From assembly GCF_030160275.1 (NCBI RefSeq), contig NZ_BSOA01000036.1:1-64000 (forward strand): a stretch of DNA of 64,000 nucleotides, given 5' to 3'. The first letter of the stretch is position 1. Every line of letters begins with the position of its first letter. The notes under the pieces are model-generated. The model saw only the letters and a program-made list of their open reading frames with translations. It did no database searches and was not told the origin of the DNA. The DNA comes from Dyella flagellata. Its GTDB lineage: Bacteria > Pseudomonadota > Gammaproteobacteria > Xanthomonadales > Rhodanobacteraceae. Below, piece after piece: positions 1-8,601 of the stretch. The translations under genes were made by a program, and so were the position numbers.

Positions 1-188
1 GGGTGGGCCGGCGCGTCGGCCGTGGCGCTCGGCGCCGGATGCGCGGCGGTGCCGGCGGGAGCCGGTGCGGTACTGGGGGCAGCCGGCTGGTTGGCGGGCT
101 GCTGCTCGTTCTTGCCGCAGGCGCTGAGCGCCAGCAGGCCGGCCAATGTCATGCAATAAAAGGCGGCGGAACGTGCGGAAAGTTTCAT
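1..188 (-). CDS. Putative lipoprotein, N-terminal part only (cut by window edge)
   Basis: The frame begins at an ATG at 188 and runs off the left edge, so only about 62 residues are visible. It starts MKLSARSAAFYCMTLAGLLA and continues into LSAC-G, a typical signal peptide II lipobox with the lipidated Cys near residue 27. After the Cys comes a low-complexity Ala/Pro/Gln/Thr stretch typical of the linker that tethers an outer-membrane or periplasmic lipoprotein. The catalytic or binding domain lies outside the window, so the function is unknown. It is transcribed divergently from the TonB receptor that starts at 672. Confidence 0.6.
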   Translation of the reverse strand, partial: MKLSARSAAFYCMTLAGLLALSACGKNEQQPANQPAAPSTAPAPAGTAAHPAPSATADAPAH

Positions 189-671
189 GTAGGGGATTCC
201 GAGAGGGATTGGTAGCGTTACCGGCAGGCGGCGTTATCGGGCAGCTGCCAAGGCTAGCGCTCGCGATCTGAAGTGCCGATGACCGGGGGCGCAGAGTGTA
301 ACCGGTCAATCGGTTTATGGACGCGACTCACGAAGCTTGTTCGGACAGCGTCTGGTCCGTCCTGCGAACCGGGGAATGTCCAGTCGTATACGCGGCCGAG
401 CTTCTTGCCGGCCAGGTAGGGATTTACCTGCCGCCCCCGTCATGACCAGCACTGCCCGCGTGAAAAACGAGGGGAAAGCCCAGTCCATGCGGGGGCACTG
501 ACAAGCTAACGACTTTGTCATTTTCTTGCGGCAATATTTTGCGGTCCTGCGGCCGCCCACAACACCATCGGCCGCGGGTGCAGGGACCACCAGATAAGTG
601 CTTCGCCTTTGACGCCTGTTCGCCGGGAGGGGCGCTTTCGTGGCTATTTCACCCATTACTGGAATTTTTTC
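189..671. other. Intergenic region between divergent genes, no gene seen
   Basis: This stretch of about 480 bases separates the lipoprotein gene (minus) from the TonB receptor (plus) and must hold both promoters. I see no convincing paired -35/-10 hexamers, operator palindrome or small gene in it. A long open frame on the minus strand enters it, but that frame is only a shadow of the receptor gene. Confidence 0.5.
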
Positions 672-3600
672 ATGATAACGACGGCTAGACCCAAGCGGCT
701 TTCGCTGGCCATTGCCTGCCTTTTGCTCAGCACCCCCGTTCTTGCGCAGAACATCACCACCTCCGGCATGAGCGGCCGCGTGGTGGATGGAGCAGGTCAC
801 CCGGTGGCCGGCGCCACGGTAACCATCCTGCACCAGCCCTCGGGCACGCGTAAGGACGTCACGACCGACGCGGATGGCCGCTACACCGCGCAAGGGCTGC
901 GCGTGGGCGGTCCGTTCGAGGTCACCGCCAGCAAGTCGGGCACCGCGACAGCGGAAGCGCACGATGTCTACCTGCAACTGGGCCAGGCTTCGTCGATCAA
1001 CCTGGTGATGGGGGCCGAACAGGCGAAGGCCACGGCCACGCTGGCCGGCGTGACGGTCAGGGCCTCGGCCATGGCGCAGATCTTCAGCAGCGACAACAAA
1101 GGGCTGTCGACCAATCTGTCGCAAGGCGAATTGCAGGCCAAGCCGCTGGGCAACCGCTCGATCGACGACATCGTGCGCCTGGATCCGCGCATCAGCGTGA
1201 TGGACCAGGGCGTGGGCTCGTTCTCCGCCGCTGGCATGAACAACCGCTACAACCTGCTGTCGGTGGATGGTGTGCCGCAAGGCGACCCCTTCGGCCTCAA
1301 CGCCAATGGCTTGCCGTACCTGAAGTCGCCGATTTCGCCCGAGGCGATCGCCGAATACAACATCGCAACCGCCAACTTTGACGTCGGCTCCGATACCGTG
1401 GGCGCGGACGTGAACGCGGTAACCAAATCCGGCACCAACCAGTTTCATGGTTCGGTGTATTACTCCTATCGCAACGCCAACCATATGGTCGGCGACGCCG
1501 GCTGGCTGCCCAGCAACAATCCGGGCTACCACTACCACGGCTACAGCAATGACTGGACCGGCGGCTTCAATGTCGGCGGCCCGATCGTGAAGGACAAGCT
1601 GTTCTTCTTCGTGTCGGCCGAGCACGAACGCACCAACGGCATCGGCGCGGATTCGGCCAATGGCCTGGACTCCAGCCTGGGCAACGGCGCTTCCACCAGC
1701 AACAAGGTTTCGCCCGGCGATTTGCAGAAGGTCATCAATATCGCCAATCAGCTGGGCTTGAAGCCCGGCGAATTCGGCGGCACGTCCGGCTTGACCTATG
1801 ACGACAAGCGCTACCTGGGCAAGATCGACTGGAACATCAGCAACAATCATCGCGTCAGCTTCGTTTACCAGCGCACGCGGGAAAGCCAGCCGGCGGTCGG
1901 TGGCAACGGTCCCAACAGCGTGGGCCTGAGCAGCTACACCTATACCAAGGCGATCAGCACGGACAACTACGTGCTGCACTTCTTCGATGACTGGAGCGAG
2001 AACTTCTCCACCGAGACGAAGATCGCCTCGCAGGAGTTCACGCAGGCAACCACGGCACCGGTGCAGCAGCCGGCGGTGGCCGTCAACCTGGCCAGCAACG
2101 GCCGTGGTCCGGTGGTGAACCTGGGCGAAGAACAGTTCCGTCACTACAACTACATCAACACCAAGAACCTGCTGCTGTACTGGGCCGGTACTTATGTAAT
2201 GGGTGACCACACCTTCAAGGCGGGCTTCGATTACAACCGCGAAAAGATCGACAACCTGTTCGGCCGCACCGAGTTCGGCCAGTATACGTTCTGGGGCCTC
2301 AACAACTTCGCCGCGGGCAATTACGCGCAATACACCTTGTTCCATCCGGCGCCGGGCTACGCCTTGAACGATATCGCAGGGCGTTGGACGTATAGCCAGT
2401 TCAGTCCCTTCGTGCAGGACACCTGGCAGGTCAACGATCAGCTGTCGGTGCAATATGGCTTGCGCGCGGACATTCCGCATGCCACCGGTACGCCGGCGTA
2501 CAACCCTGCCTTCAGCCAGGCTTTCGGCTACGCCAACAACAGCACCATCAGCAGCCGCAGCACCTTGATCGAGCCGCGCCTGTCGTTCAATTACTTGTTC
2601 AACAGCGAGCTGCGCACGCAGTTGCGTGGCGGTATCGGCTTGTTCCAGACCACTCCGCCAGTGGTGTGGCTGACCAATCCGTACCAGAACAACGGCGTGA
2701 CGCTGCTGCAGTATCAGTCGTTCAACCCGGCGGCGGCGCCGTTCAGTCCGAATCCGTTCGGGCAGAACATTCCTGCCGGCGGCGGCGCCGGCTCGGTCGA
2801 CGTGGTCGATCCGAACTTCAAGATGCCCAGCGCGTGGAAGTTCAGCCTGGCGCTGGATCGGGAGCTGCCGTGGTGGGGCCTGATGGCCAGCGCCGAATAC
2901 GAGCATATCCAGGTGAAGGACGGCATTCTGTACCAGGTGCTGAATGTCGGCGCGCCCACCGGCACGCTGCCGGATGGCCGTTTGCAGTACTGGCGTACGC
3001 CGGGCGAGGCGGGCAAACCCGCCGATACGCTGGCCAACCAGAATCGCGCCTTCAGTCCGGCATCCACCTTGCTCACGAATACGAACAAGGGATCGTCCGA
3101 TACGATCACGCTAGCCTTGAGCAAGCCGTTCAACGCGGATTTGTCCGGCAGCTTGTCCTTCAGCTACAACCGCGCGAAGGATGTCGATCCGGGCACCGAT
3201 ACGATCGCCATCAACGGCTATTCGCGCATCGCGCGCGTCAATCCGAACGATGGGGATAGTGCGCCGTCGAACTACCAGACCGGCAAGAGCGTTAAGCTCG
3301 CTCTGGACTGGCAGCACGCCTTCTTCGGCGATTACAAGAGCAAGGTGTCGTTGTTCTACTCCGGCCGCGATGGCAACACCTACACCTGGACGTTTGGCAA
3401 CGACGCCAACGGCACCAATGCCCCGGGCCTGGCGATTGCCGGTTTCGAGCCGGTATACATCCCGACGGTCAACGATCCGAAGGTGGCGTTCGCGCCCGGC
3501 ACCAGCGCACAGGCGATCCAGCAGTTCCAGAACTTCCTCGGTTCGGACGACTACCTGAGCCATCACCGCGGCGAAATCGCCGGCCGCAATGGGACCCGCA

Positions 3601-3935
3601 CGGCGTGGATCAATCAGCTGGATATGAGCGTGGCGCAGGAGATTCCCGGCATCTTCCCCGGCAACAAGGGTGAGATCCGCCTGGATATCTACAACGTGCT
3701 CAATCTGCTCAATTCCAATTGGGGCCAGCAACGCACCACCGGCCTTTATCCGACACGCACGCTGGTCAACTATGCCGGCGTGAATGCCCAGGGCCAGTAC
3801 CTCTACAGCTTGCCCACCGACAAGAACGGCAACTACCAGCCGCAGCCGCTGCAGACCTATGACGGCGGTTTCTATGATCCGAGTCGTGTGGTATCGCGTT
3901 GGTCGGCGATGCTGACGCTGCGGTATACGTTCTAA
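672..3935 (+). CDS. Oar-like TonB-dependent outer membrane receptor with carboxypeptidase-regulatory domain
   Basis: This 1087-residue protein is an outer-membrane, TonB-energised import receptor. The start at 672 is chosen because a clean signal peptide follows (basic MITTARPKR, hydrophobic core, cleavage after VLAQ), whereas the 21 residues of the longer frame look untranslated. Residues about 30-115 form a carboxypeptidase-regulatory-like beta domain (SGRVVDGAGHPVAGATVTI...DADGRY), which is typical of the Oar subfamily. A plug domain follows (residues about 150-280, with VDGVPQGDPFG and the ADVNAVTKSGTNQFHGSVYYSYRN style), and then a long beta-barrel. The chain ends LTLRYTF, with the terminal aromatic residue used for barrel insertion. 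The substrate cannot be read from sequence. Oar-type receptors are often linked to peptides, protein secretion or plant polymers. It stands alone and ends at two strong stem-loops. Confidence 0.9.
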   Translation: MITTARPKRLSLAIACLLLSTPVLAQNITTSGMSGRVVDGAGHPVAGATVTILHQPSGTRKDVTTDADGRYTAQGLRVGGPFEVTASKSGTATAEAHDVYLQLGQASSINLVMGAEQAKATATLAGVTVRASAMAQIFSSDNKGLSTNLSQGELQAKPLGNRSIDDIVRLDPRISVMDQGVGSFSAAGMNNRYNLLSVDGVPQGDPFGLNANGLPYLKSPISPEAIAEYNIATANFDVGSDTVGADVNAVTKSGTNQFHGSVYYSYRNANHMVGDAGWLPSNNPGYHYHGYSNDWTGGFNVGGPIVKDKLFFFVSAEHERTNGIGADSANGLDSSLGNGASTSNKVSPGDLQKVINIANQLGLKPGEFGGTSGLTYDDKRYLGKIDWNISNNHRVSFVYQRTRESQPAVGGNGPNSVGLSSYTYTKAISTDNYVLHFFDDWSENFSTETKIASQEFTQATTAPVQQPAVAVNLASNGRGPVVNLGEEQFRHYNYINTKNLLLYWAGTYVMGDHTFKAGFDYNREKIDNLFGRTEFGQYTFWGLNNFAAGNYAQYTLFHPAPGYALNDIAGRWTYSQFSPFVQDTWQVNDQLSVQYGLRADIPHATGTPAYNPAFSQAFGYANNSTISSRSTLIEPRLSFNYLFNSELRTQLRGGIGLFQTTPPVVWLTNPYQNNGVTLLQYQSFNPAAAPFSPNPFGQNIPAGGGAGSVDVVDPNFKMPSAWKFSLALDRELPWWGLMASAEYEHIQVKDGILYQVLNVGAPTGTLPDGRLQYWRTPGEAGKPADTLANQNRAFSPASTLLTNTNKGSSDTITLALSKPFNADLSGSLSFSYNRAKDVDPGTDTIAINGYSRIARVNPNDGDSAPSNYQTGKSVKLALDWQHAFFGDYKSKVSLFYSGRDGNTYTWTFGNDANGTNAPGLAIAGFEPVYIPTVNDPKVAFAPGTSAQAIQQFQNFLGSDDYLSHHRGEIAGRNGTRTAWINQLDMSVAQEIPGIFPGNKGEIRLDIYNVLNLLNSNWGQQRTTGLYPTRTLVNYAGVNAQGQYLYSLPTDKNGNYQPQPLQTYDGGFYDPSRVVSRWSAMLTLRYTF

Positions 3936-3947
3936 AGCCAGCCATCA

Positions 3948-3976
3948 GGACGGGCACTTTTGTATTGTGCCCGTCC
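3948..3976 (+). terminator. Stem-loop after the TonB receptor
   Basis: GGACGGGCAC pairs with GTGCCCGTCC across a 9-base loop (TTTTGTATT), 12 bases after the receptor stop. The stem is ten perfect GC-rich pairs, but no T-run follows, so it may protect the 3' end or work with Rho. Confidence 0.6.
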
Positions 3977-4000
3977 TGCGATGGATGGAAGGCAGTGCGG

Positions 4001-4029
4001 ATTGGGGTGCGCGAAATGCGCACCCCGAT
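4001..4029. terminator. Second convergent stem-loop between TonB receptor and queF
   Basis: GGGGTGCGC and GCGCACCCC form nine perfect pairs around GAAAT, extended by AT/GAT ends. It sits three bases from the queF stop codon and lies between convergent genes, so it can serve both strands. Confidence 0.6.
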
Positions 4030-4031
4030 CA

Positions 4032-4856
4032 TTATTGGCGAGCCCCGCGCAAGTTGCCTGGCATCGCCTGCTGGGTGCTGCGGAATGGATTGATATCCAG
4101 GCCGCCACGACGCGTATAGCGCGCGTACACGCTGAGCCGCTCCGGCGCGCAGTGCTTCATCACGTCGACGAAGATACGCTCCACGCATTGCTCATGGAAT
4201 TCGTTGTGGGTGCGGAACGATACGAGGTATCGCAGCAGGCCTTCGCGATCGATCGGTGCGCCACGGTAAGCGATCTGCACGCTACCCCAGTCGGGCTGGC
4301 CGGTTACCGGGCAGTTGGATCGCAGCAAGTCCGAAACCAGCGATTCTTCGACGAGGCCGGCGTGCTTGTCGGTACGCAAATACTCCGGACGTGGCGGGCC
4401 ATAGTAGTCGATGCTCACCGGCAGCTCATCGATCGACTCCCCCTCCAGATCGGCGAACACATGCTGTGCGGCACGCGGCGGACGAATCGTTACCGTTACT
4501 ACGGCGCCGGCGGCTCTGGTGAGATCCTGCTGCAACAGCGCGCTCAGCGCCGCCACATTGGCCAGCGGTTCCTGTGCGAAACCGTTGAGATACAGTTTGA
4601 AGGATTTCGATTCGATGATGTTCGGCGAATGCGCCGGCACCTGGAATTCCGCCACGCCCGCCATCGGCTTGCCGCGCATGTCCAGCCAGGACAGCTCGTA
4701 GGCATTCCAGACATCCACGCCCTGGAACGGTAGCGGTGTGTGCACGCCGATCTCATCGCGCTTGGACTGGCGCGGGATGGGAAAGAGCAAGGAGGGATCG
4801 TAGCGGTCGGCGTAGACGGTGTGCTTGCCGAGGGGGGAGTGTTCGGGGGTGGTCAT
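4032..4856 (-). CDS. queF: NADPH-dependent 7-cyano-7-deazaguanine reductase (preQ0 reductase)
   Basis: QueF reduces the nitrile preQ0 to the amine preQ1 in the cytoplasmic queuosine tRNA-modification pathway. The 274-residue length fits the long bimodular form, as in E. coli. The substrate motif [12 protein letters not shown] is at about residues 82-93. The catalytic Cys182 and Asp189 lie in [11 protein letters not shown], and the His221-Glu222 pair lies in [10 protein letters not shown]. The start is the only ATG with a family-like N-terminus ([20 protein letters not shown]). No preQ1 riboswitch is visible upstream. The neighbouring genes are not queuosine genes, so it appears to be a single-gene unit that converges on the receptor gene. 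Confidence 0.95.
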   Translation of the reverse strand: MTTPEHSPLGKHTVYADRYDPSLLFPIPRQSKRDEIGVHTPLPFQGVDVWNAYELSWLDMRGKPMAGVAEFQVPAHSPNIIESKSFKLYLNGFAQEPLANVAALSALLQQDLTRAAGAVVTVTIRPPRAAQHVFADLEGESIDELPVSIDYYGPPRPEYLRTDKHAGLVEESLVSDLLRSNCPVTGQPDWGSVQIAYRGAPIDREGLLRYLVSFRTHNEFHEQCVERIFVDVMKHCAPERLSVYARYTRRGGLDINPFRSTQQAMPGNLRGARQ

Positions 4857-4901
4857 GCGCCTATTCTAATGCGTGCCGCGGAGCTGTCCCTAAAGGCTGC
4901 G

Positions 4902-5252
4902 TTATGGTGCACAAGCCGCCACCGCCTCCACCTCGATCCACACCGAGGGATGAAACAGCTTGGCCACCTGTACCGCCGTACTGGCCGGCGCATGCTCGGC
5001 GGCGATGTACTGGTCGCGTACTTCCCGATACACCTGCAGGTCGCGGGAGATGTCCACGAAAAAGGCGCTGAGCTTCATGATCCGGTCGAATCCACTCCCG
5101 CGCTCGGCAAGTACGGCGCCCAGGTTTTCGAACACCTGCTCGGCCTGGGCACGAAAATCCCCCACGCCCACCAGTTCGCCAACCCGGACCCCCGCATGGA
5201 GGCCCGGCAGGGCGAAGACTTCTTCCGGCTGAATACGCTGGATCGCGTTCAT
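4902..5252 (-). CDS. Rid/YjgF/UK114-family protein with an internal gap
   Basis: The 116 residues match the small Rid fold: GVRVGELV at the front, AQAEQVFENLGAVLAERGSG, the strand-helix MKLSAFFVDI, and the C-terminal STAVQVAKLFHP...IEVEAVA. Canonical RidA removes reactive enamine/imine intermediates. Two points argue against standard activity. The Arg of the usual PARS-x-V-x-V motif is replaced (PASTAVQV). The segment that normally lies between GELV and the AQxxQVxxN helix (the V-S-G-Q-x-x-x-D region, roughly 15-20 residues) is missing without loss of frame. The gene starts six bases after the aldo/keto reductase stop, so the two are probably co-transcribed and co-controlled. Confidence 0.75.
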   Translation of the reverse strand: MNAIQRIQPEEVFALPGLHAGVRVGELVGVGDFRAQAEQVFENLGAVLAERGSGFDRIMKLSAFFVDISRDLQVYREVRDQYIAAEHAPASTAVQVAKLFHPSVWIEVEAVAACAP

Positions 5253-5258
5253 CGTTGG

Positions 5259-6251
5259 TCACCGTCCGATATGGGTCATGGCCTGGGGCGCATAACGCGC
5301 GCCTGCTACAGCCTGCGGCGGGAAGATGCGGTCGATCGATTCCAGCTCTTGCTGGCTGAGCTTTACATCAAGCGTGCCGATGTTTTCATCCAGGCGCGAA
5401 CGCCGGCGCGTGCCTGGAATCGGCACGATGTCATGCCCTTGCGCCAGCACCCAGGCCAAGGCGAGTTGCGCCGGCGTGCAAGCTTTTTCCGCGGCCAGCA
5501 TTTCCACCTGTTTCACCAGCTCCAGGTTGCGTGCAAAGTTCTCGCCCTGGAAACGGGGGTTGTTGCGGCGGAAATCGTCCGCTTCGAAATCGTCGGGACT
5601 GGTGATGGCGCCGGTAAGAAAGCCGCGACCCAGCGGCGAATACGCCACCAGGGTGATGCCCAGCTTGCGGCATGTCGCCAGCGTGTCGTTTTCTTCCACG
5701 TCGCGCGTCCACAGCGAGAGCTCGTTCTGCAAGGCGGTGATGGTGTGCACCTTGGCGGCCCGCTCGATGGTTTGCGGCGCGGCTTCGGACAGGCCCAGAT
5801 AGCGCACCTTGCCGGCCTTCACCAGCTCGGCCATGGCGCCGACGGTTTCCTCGATCGGCACGTTGGGATCCACGCGGTGCTGGTAATACAGGTCGATGTG
5901 GTCTACGCCCAGGCGCTTGAGGCTGTTTTCGCAGCTGGCGCGCACGTAGTCCGGGCGGCCGTTGACGCCGCGCGCCGCAGGGTTGGCCGGATCGCGCACG
6001 ATGCCGAACTTGGTGGCCAGGAACACCTGTTCGCGACGCCCCTTGATCGCTTTGCCGACCAGCTCTTCATTGGTGTGCGGGCCGTATACGTCGGCGGTGT
6101 CCAGCAGGTTCATGCCGCGCTCCAGCGCGTGATGGATCGTGGCGATGGATTCGGCATCGTCATGCGCGCCATAAAACTCGCTCATGCCCATGCAGCCGAG
6201 GCCGATGGCGGAAACCTGGGGACCGTGCTTGCCGAGTGTGCGCTTCTGCAT
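5259..6251 (-). CDS. Aldo/keto reductase
   Basis: This 330-residue NAD(P)H-dependent oxidoreductase has the (beta/alpha)8 fold of the aldo/keto reductase superfamily and resembles the AKR13-like group. The catalytic tetrad is readable: Asp51 and Tyr56 in LLDTADVYG, Lys81 in LATKFG and His125 in LYYQHRVD. The C-terminal cofactor segment [15 protein letters not shown] is typical. The N-terminus ([19 protein letters not shown]) supports the ATG at 6251. The gene is divergent from a LysR regulator 89 bases away and is followed at once by the Rid-family gene. That suggests a small carbonyl-detoxification unit controlled by the LysR protein. The substrate is unknown. Confidence 0.92.
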   Translation of the reverse strand: MQKRTLGKHGPQVSAIGLGCMGMSEFYGAHDDAESIATIHHALERGMNLLDTADVYGPHTNEELVGKAIKGRREQVFLATKFGIVRDPANPAARGVNGRPDYVRASCENSLKRLGVDHIDLYYQHRVDPNVPIEETVGAMAELVKAGKVRYLGLSEAAPQTIERAAKVHTITALQNELSLWTRDVEENDTLATCRKLGITLVAYSPLGRGFLTGAITSPDDFEADDFRRNNPRFQGENFARNLELVKQVEMLAAEKACTPAQLALAWVLAQGHDIVPIPGTRRRSRLDENIGTLDVKLSQQELESIDRIFPPQAVAGARYAPQAMTHIGR

Positions 6252-6313
6252 GATGAAAGCCTCGTGGGGTGGAGAACAGGCGCATCATCGGCCGCTGCGG
6301 CTTCTCGATAAAT

Positions 6314-6327
6314 GCTCAATAATGAGC
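6314..6327. promoter_or_regulatory. Inverted repeat in the LysR/aldo-keto reductase divergent promoter
   Basis: GCTCA-ATAA-TGAGC is a perfect 5+5 inverted repeat with an AT-rich centre. It lies in the 89-base gap between the two divergent genes, very close to the LysR start. It fits the size and place of a LysR half-site pair used for autoregulation and for control of the divergent gene. Assignment is by position and symmetry only. Confidence 0.5.
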
Positions 6328-6340
6328 TTCACTATTTCAT

Positions 6341-7255
6341 TTGGATCAACAATCTGTGGATCGCCTCGACGCCATGCGCTTGTTCACGCGGATCGTGGAG
6401 CTGGGCAGCTTCACGGCCGCCGCCGATCACCTCAACCTGCCGCGTGCCACCGTCACCCATACCGTCAAACGCCTGGAAGCCAGGCTTGGCGCGCAGTTGC
6501 TGCAGCGGACCACGCGCCGGGTAAGGGCTACCCGCGAGGGTGAGGCGTACTACGGCCATTGCGTACGACTGCTCGCCGACGTGGAAGCGGTGGAGGCTGA
6601 TTTCCGGCAGGCATCGGCGCAGCCGCGCGGACGCTTGCGTATCGATCTGCCGACGCTGATGGCCCGTTTGTGGCTGATTCCGGCACTGCCCGCCTTCTTC
6701 GCCCGCTATCCACTGATCGACCTGGACATCGGTACCAGTGATGGTTTCGTGGACCTGCTGCGTGAAGGCGTGGATTGCGTGGTGCGTGTGGGCCAGCTGC
6801 CCGACTCCAGTCTGGTCGGGCGCAGCATAGGAAACCTGGGCCAGGTCAGCCTGGCCAGCGCAAGCTACATCCGCAGGCACGGTACGCCGCGAACGCTGGC
6901 GGATCTGCTCAAAGGGCACTATGCCGTGAACTGGGCTTCTCCGACGACTCACCGCGTGGAGCCGCTGGAGTTCATGGTGGGACGCAAGCGACGGGAAGTG
7001 ACGCTGCCCGGACAGGTTACCGTCAGCGGTGTCGAAGCGTATATGGCGTGTGTCGAGGCCGGGCTAGGTATTGCGCAGTTCCCGCGCTATCGCGTGGCGG
7101 ACGGGCTGGCCAGTGGCCAGCTCAAGGAAATCCTGTCCTCGACGCCACCGCCCTCGTTGCCGGTAACGGTGCTGTATCCGCCACATCGGCAGATGCCGGC
7201 GCGGTTGCGGGTATTCGTGGATTGGCTGGTGGAGGTGATCGGCAAGCAGTTATAG
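6341..7255 (+). CDS. LysR-family transcriptional regulator
   Basis: About 300 residues. The N-terminal winged helix-turn-helix is clear at residues 10-65 (RLFTRIVELGSFTAAADHLNLPRATVTHTVKRLEARLG, written in parts: FTRIVELGSFTAAADHL and RATVTHTVKRLEARLG). The C-terminal periplasmic-binding-protein-like effector domain follows (GRLRIDLPTLMARLWLIPAL..., VEAGLGIAQFP). The start is uncertain: the frame opens with TTG at 6341, GTG at 6356 gives a more family-like start (VDRLDAMRLF) and the first ATG is at 6374. No strong Shine-Dalgarno sequence separates them. It is divergent from the aldo/keto reductase and is its likely regulator. Confidence 0.9.
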   Translation: MDQQSVDRLDAMRLFTRIVELGSFTAAADHLNLPRATVTHTVKRLEARLGAQLLQRTTRRVRATREGEAYYGHCVRLLADVEAVEADFRQASAQPRGRLRIDLPTLMARLWLIPALPAFFARYPLIDLDIGTSDGFVDLLREGVDCVVRVGQLPDSSLVGRSIGNLGQVSLASASYIRRHGTPRTLADLLKGHYAVNWASPTTHRVEPLEFMVGRKRREVTLPGQVTVSGVEAYMACVEAGLGIAQFPRYRVADGLASGQLKEILSSTPPPSLPVTVLYPPHRQMPARLRVFVDWLVEVIGKQL

Positions 7256-7264
7256 GTTCCAGCC

Positions 7265-8014
7265 TTACCCGCGCGGCAGGCCATGCCGCGGGGCGAGAGT
7301 GCCCATCGTTTCGCGCGTAAGTGGCGCCCCTGCCGCAGCCAATGCGTTGCGTTGCTCTGCCAAGGGCAGCCTCAAGATGCTTTCTTCCAGTCGCGCTAAT
7401 TTTTGGAACGGTGCCAGCGCATGCATCTTCTGAACAAACGCTGCGGTGCGTGGCCAGCGCTGCGCATCCACCGCAAAGCGCACGAACGAAGCCGTGCGGA
7501 AATAGCAGGCGATGCTGATGTCGGCGATGGACAGCTCTCCGAAAATAAAGCCTTCCGCCGGCAGCTGCGTTTCCAGGTAATCGAGTATCGCCGGAATTTC
7601 CACCTCGCGCGCACGTTGCACGATGGCTTCGTCGGTGGATTCGCCGAAGATGTATTTGCGTATGGCCAGTTGGTAGAACAGCCGCCAGATCAGTACGTCC
7701 GCCAGATGGGTGTCTGCATATTCCTCCAGCCAGCGCGCCTTTGCGCGATGGGCGATATCGGCAGGATAAAGCGAAGGCTGCGAATGCTTGTCTTCCAGGT
7801 ACTGGCAGATCACCGAGGAATCATTCAGCACCAGAGTGCCATCGACCAGTACAGGAATGCGACGCAAGGGGCTGAGACGGCTGAATTCTTCGTTGCCGAT
7901 AAACGGCGTGATGGGGTCGATATCGTAATCCAGACCCTTCAGGTCCAGGCACACCAGCACTTTGCGCACATAGGGGGAGATGTAGTTGCCGATGATGGTG
8001 TAGCGTTGTGACAT
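7265..8014 (-). CDS. Glutathione S-transferase family protein
   Basis: This 249-residue protein has a thioredoxin-like N-terminal domain (residues 1-80: YTIIGNYISPYVRKVLVCLD, the cis-Pro segment RRIPVLVDG, and the glutathione gamma-Glu contact motif NDSSVICQYLE). An all-helical C-terminal domain follows, with the usual conserved Asp in LSIADISIACYF. It conjugates or reduces electrophiles with glutathione in the cytoplasm. The substrate is unknown. The tail after about residue 215 is longer than in many bacterial members. It converges on the LysR gene and is preceded by a thioesterase gene 15 bases upstream in the same direction, so the two are probably co-transcribed. Confidence 0.9.
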   Translation of the reverse strand: MSQRYTIIGNYISPYVRKVLVCLDLKGLDYDIDPITPFIGNEEFSRLSPLRRIPVLVDGTLVLNDSSVICQYLEDKHSQPSLYPADIAHRAKARWLEEYADTHLADVLIWRLFYQLAIRKYIFGESTDEAIVQRAREVEIPAILDYLETQLPAEGFIFGELSIADISIACYFRTASFVRFAVDAQRWPRTAAFVQKMHALAPFQKLARLEESILRLPLAEQRNALAAAGAPLTRETMGTLAPRHGLPRG

Positions 8015-8029
8015 GCCTGGTACTCCGAG

Positions 8030-8443
8030 CTAATCCTCGTGCAACGGCGGCACCTGCGTCGGCGAGCCATTGGAATCAAGTGCAATCATAACGAAGCGAC
8101 CGGTAGTGCAGACGCGACGGTCGCCCGTGAGCGGATCCTCCGCGGTCATTTCCACTTCCACCTTCATCGAGCTGCAGCCGACGCTAACCACGCGCGCGAT
8201 CAGTTCCACCAGCTGGCCTTCGCGCACCGGCACGCGGAAATTCACCTCTTCGGAGCGGGCCGTGACCACCGTGCGCCGTGCATGGCGCGAGGCGACGATG
8301 AAGGCGGCTTTATCCATCCAGGCCAGCGCTTGGCCACCGAATAAGGTACGCATGTGGTTGGTATGGTCTGGGAACACCATCTCCAACATACGTGCTTCAG
8401 GCAACTGGGTGGCTGCCAAAGCGGATTCCATAACGGTCGACAT
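8030..8443 (-). CDS. Hotdog-fold acyl-CoA thioesterase (YciA-like)
   Basis: 137 residues, single hotdog domain. The segment PDHTNHMRTLFGGQALAWMDKAA is the active-site signature of the YciA/BFIT acyl-CoA hydrolase group, with Asn/His near HTNHM and GG followed by the helix bearing the acidic residue. A central strand SEEVNFRVPVREGQLVEL and a C-terminal TTGRFVMIALD complete the fold. It hydrolyses acyl-CoA thioesters in the cytoplasm. It precedes the glutathione S-transferase gene by 15 bases and is divergent from the S9 peptidase gene. Confidence 0.9.
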   Translation of the reverse strand: MSTVMESALAATQLPEARMLEMVFPDHTNHMRTLFGGQALAWMDKAAFIVASRHARRTVVTARSEEVNFRVPVREGQLVELIARVVSVGCSSMKVEVEMTAEDPLTGDRRVCTTGRFVMIALDSNGSPTQVPPLHED

Positions 8444-8601
8444 GAAGAGCCCCTGACAAAGAAATGTGCCTCACCATAGCTTCGTCTAGTGCGATGCACA
8501 ATAATCACCCCGACCTTTGGCAGGGGTAGGGTATGGCTCGCCTGGATACGATCAAGGGTCATGCCTGGAGCCACCGGTTCCGCATTTTAGTGGGAGCAAA
8601 C

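Noticed and set aside
511-540. Candidate promoter TTGTCA with downstream AT-rich block before the first TonB receptor
   Set aside because: The spacing between TTGTCA and the nearest TATA-like hexamer is too short for a sigma-70 promoter.
315-2906. Very long open frame on the minus strand opposite the first TonB receptor
   Set aside because: It lies wholly antisense to a gene with clear signal peptide, plug and barrel motifs. Its protein is Arg/Val/Ala/His-rich and without domains, as expected for a mirror frame in high-GC DNA.
4857-4901. Search for a preQ1 riboswitch upstream of queF
   Set aside because: The gap is too short and has no H-type pseudoknot pattern. The gene has no visible leader regulation.
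4740-6311. 523-codon plus-strand frame across queF, the Rid gene and the aldo/keto reductase
   Set aside because: It is antisense to three genes with clear catalytic motifs and has no start signal.
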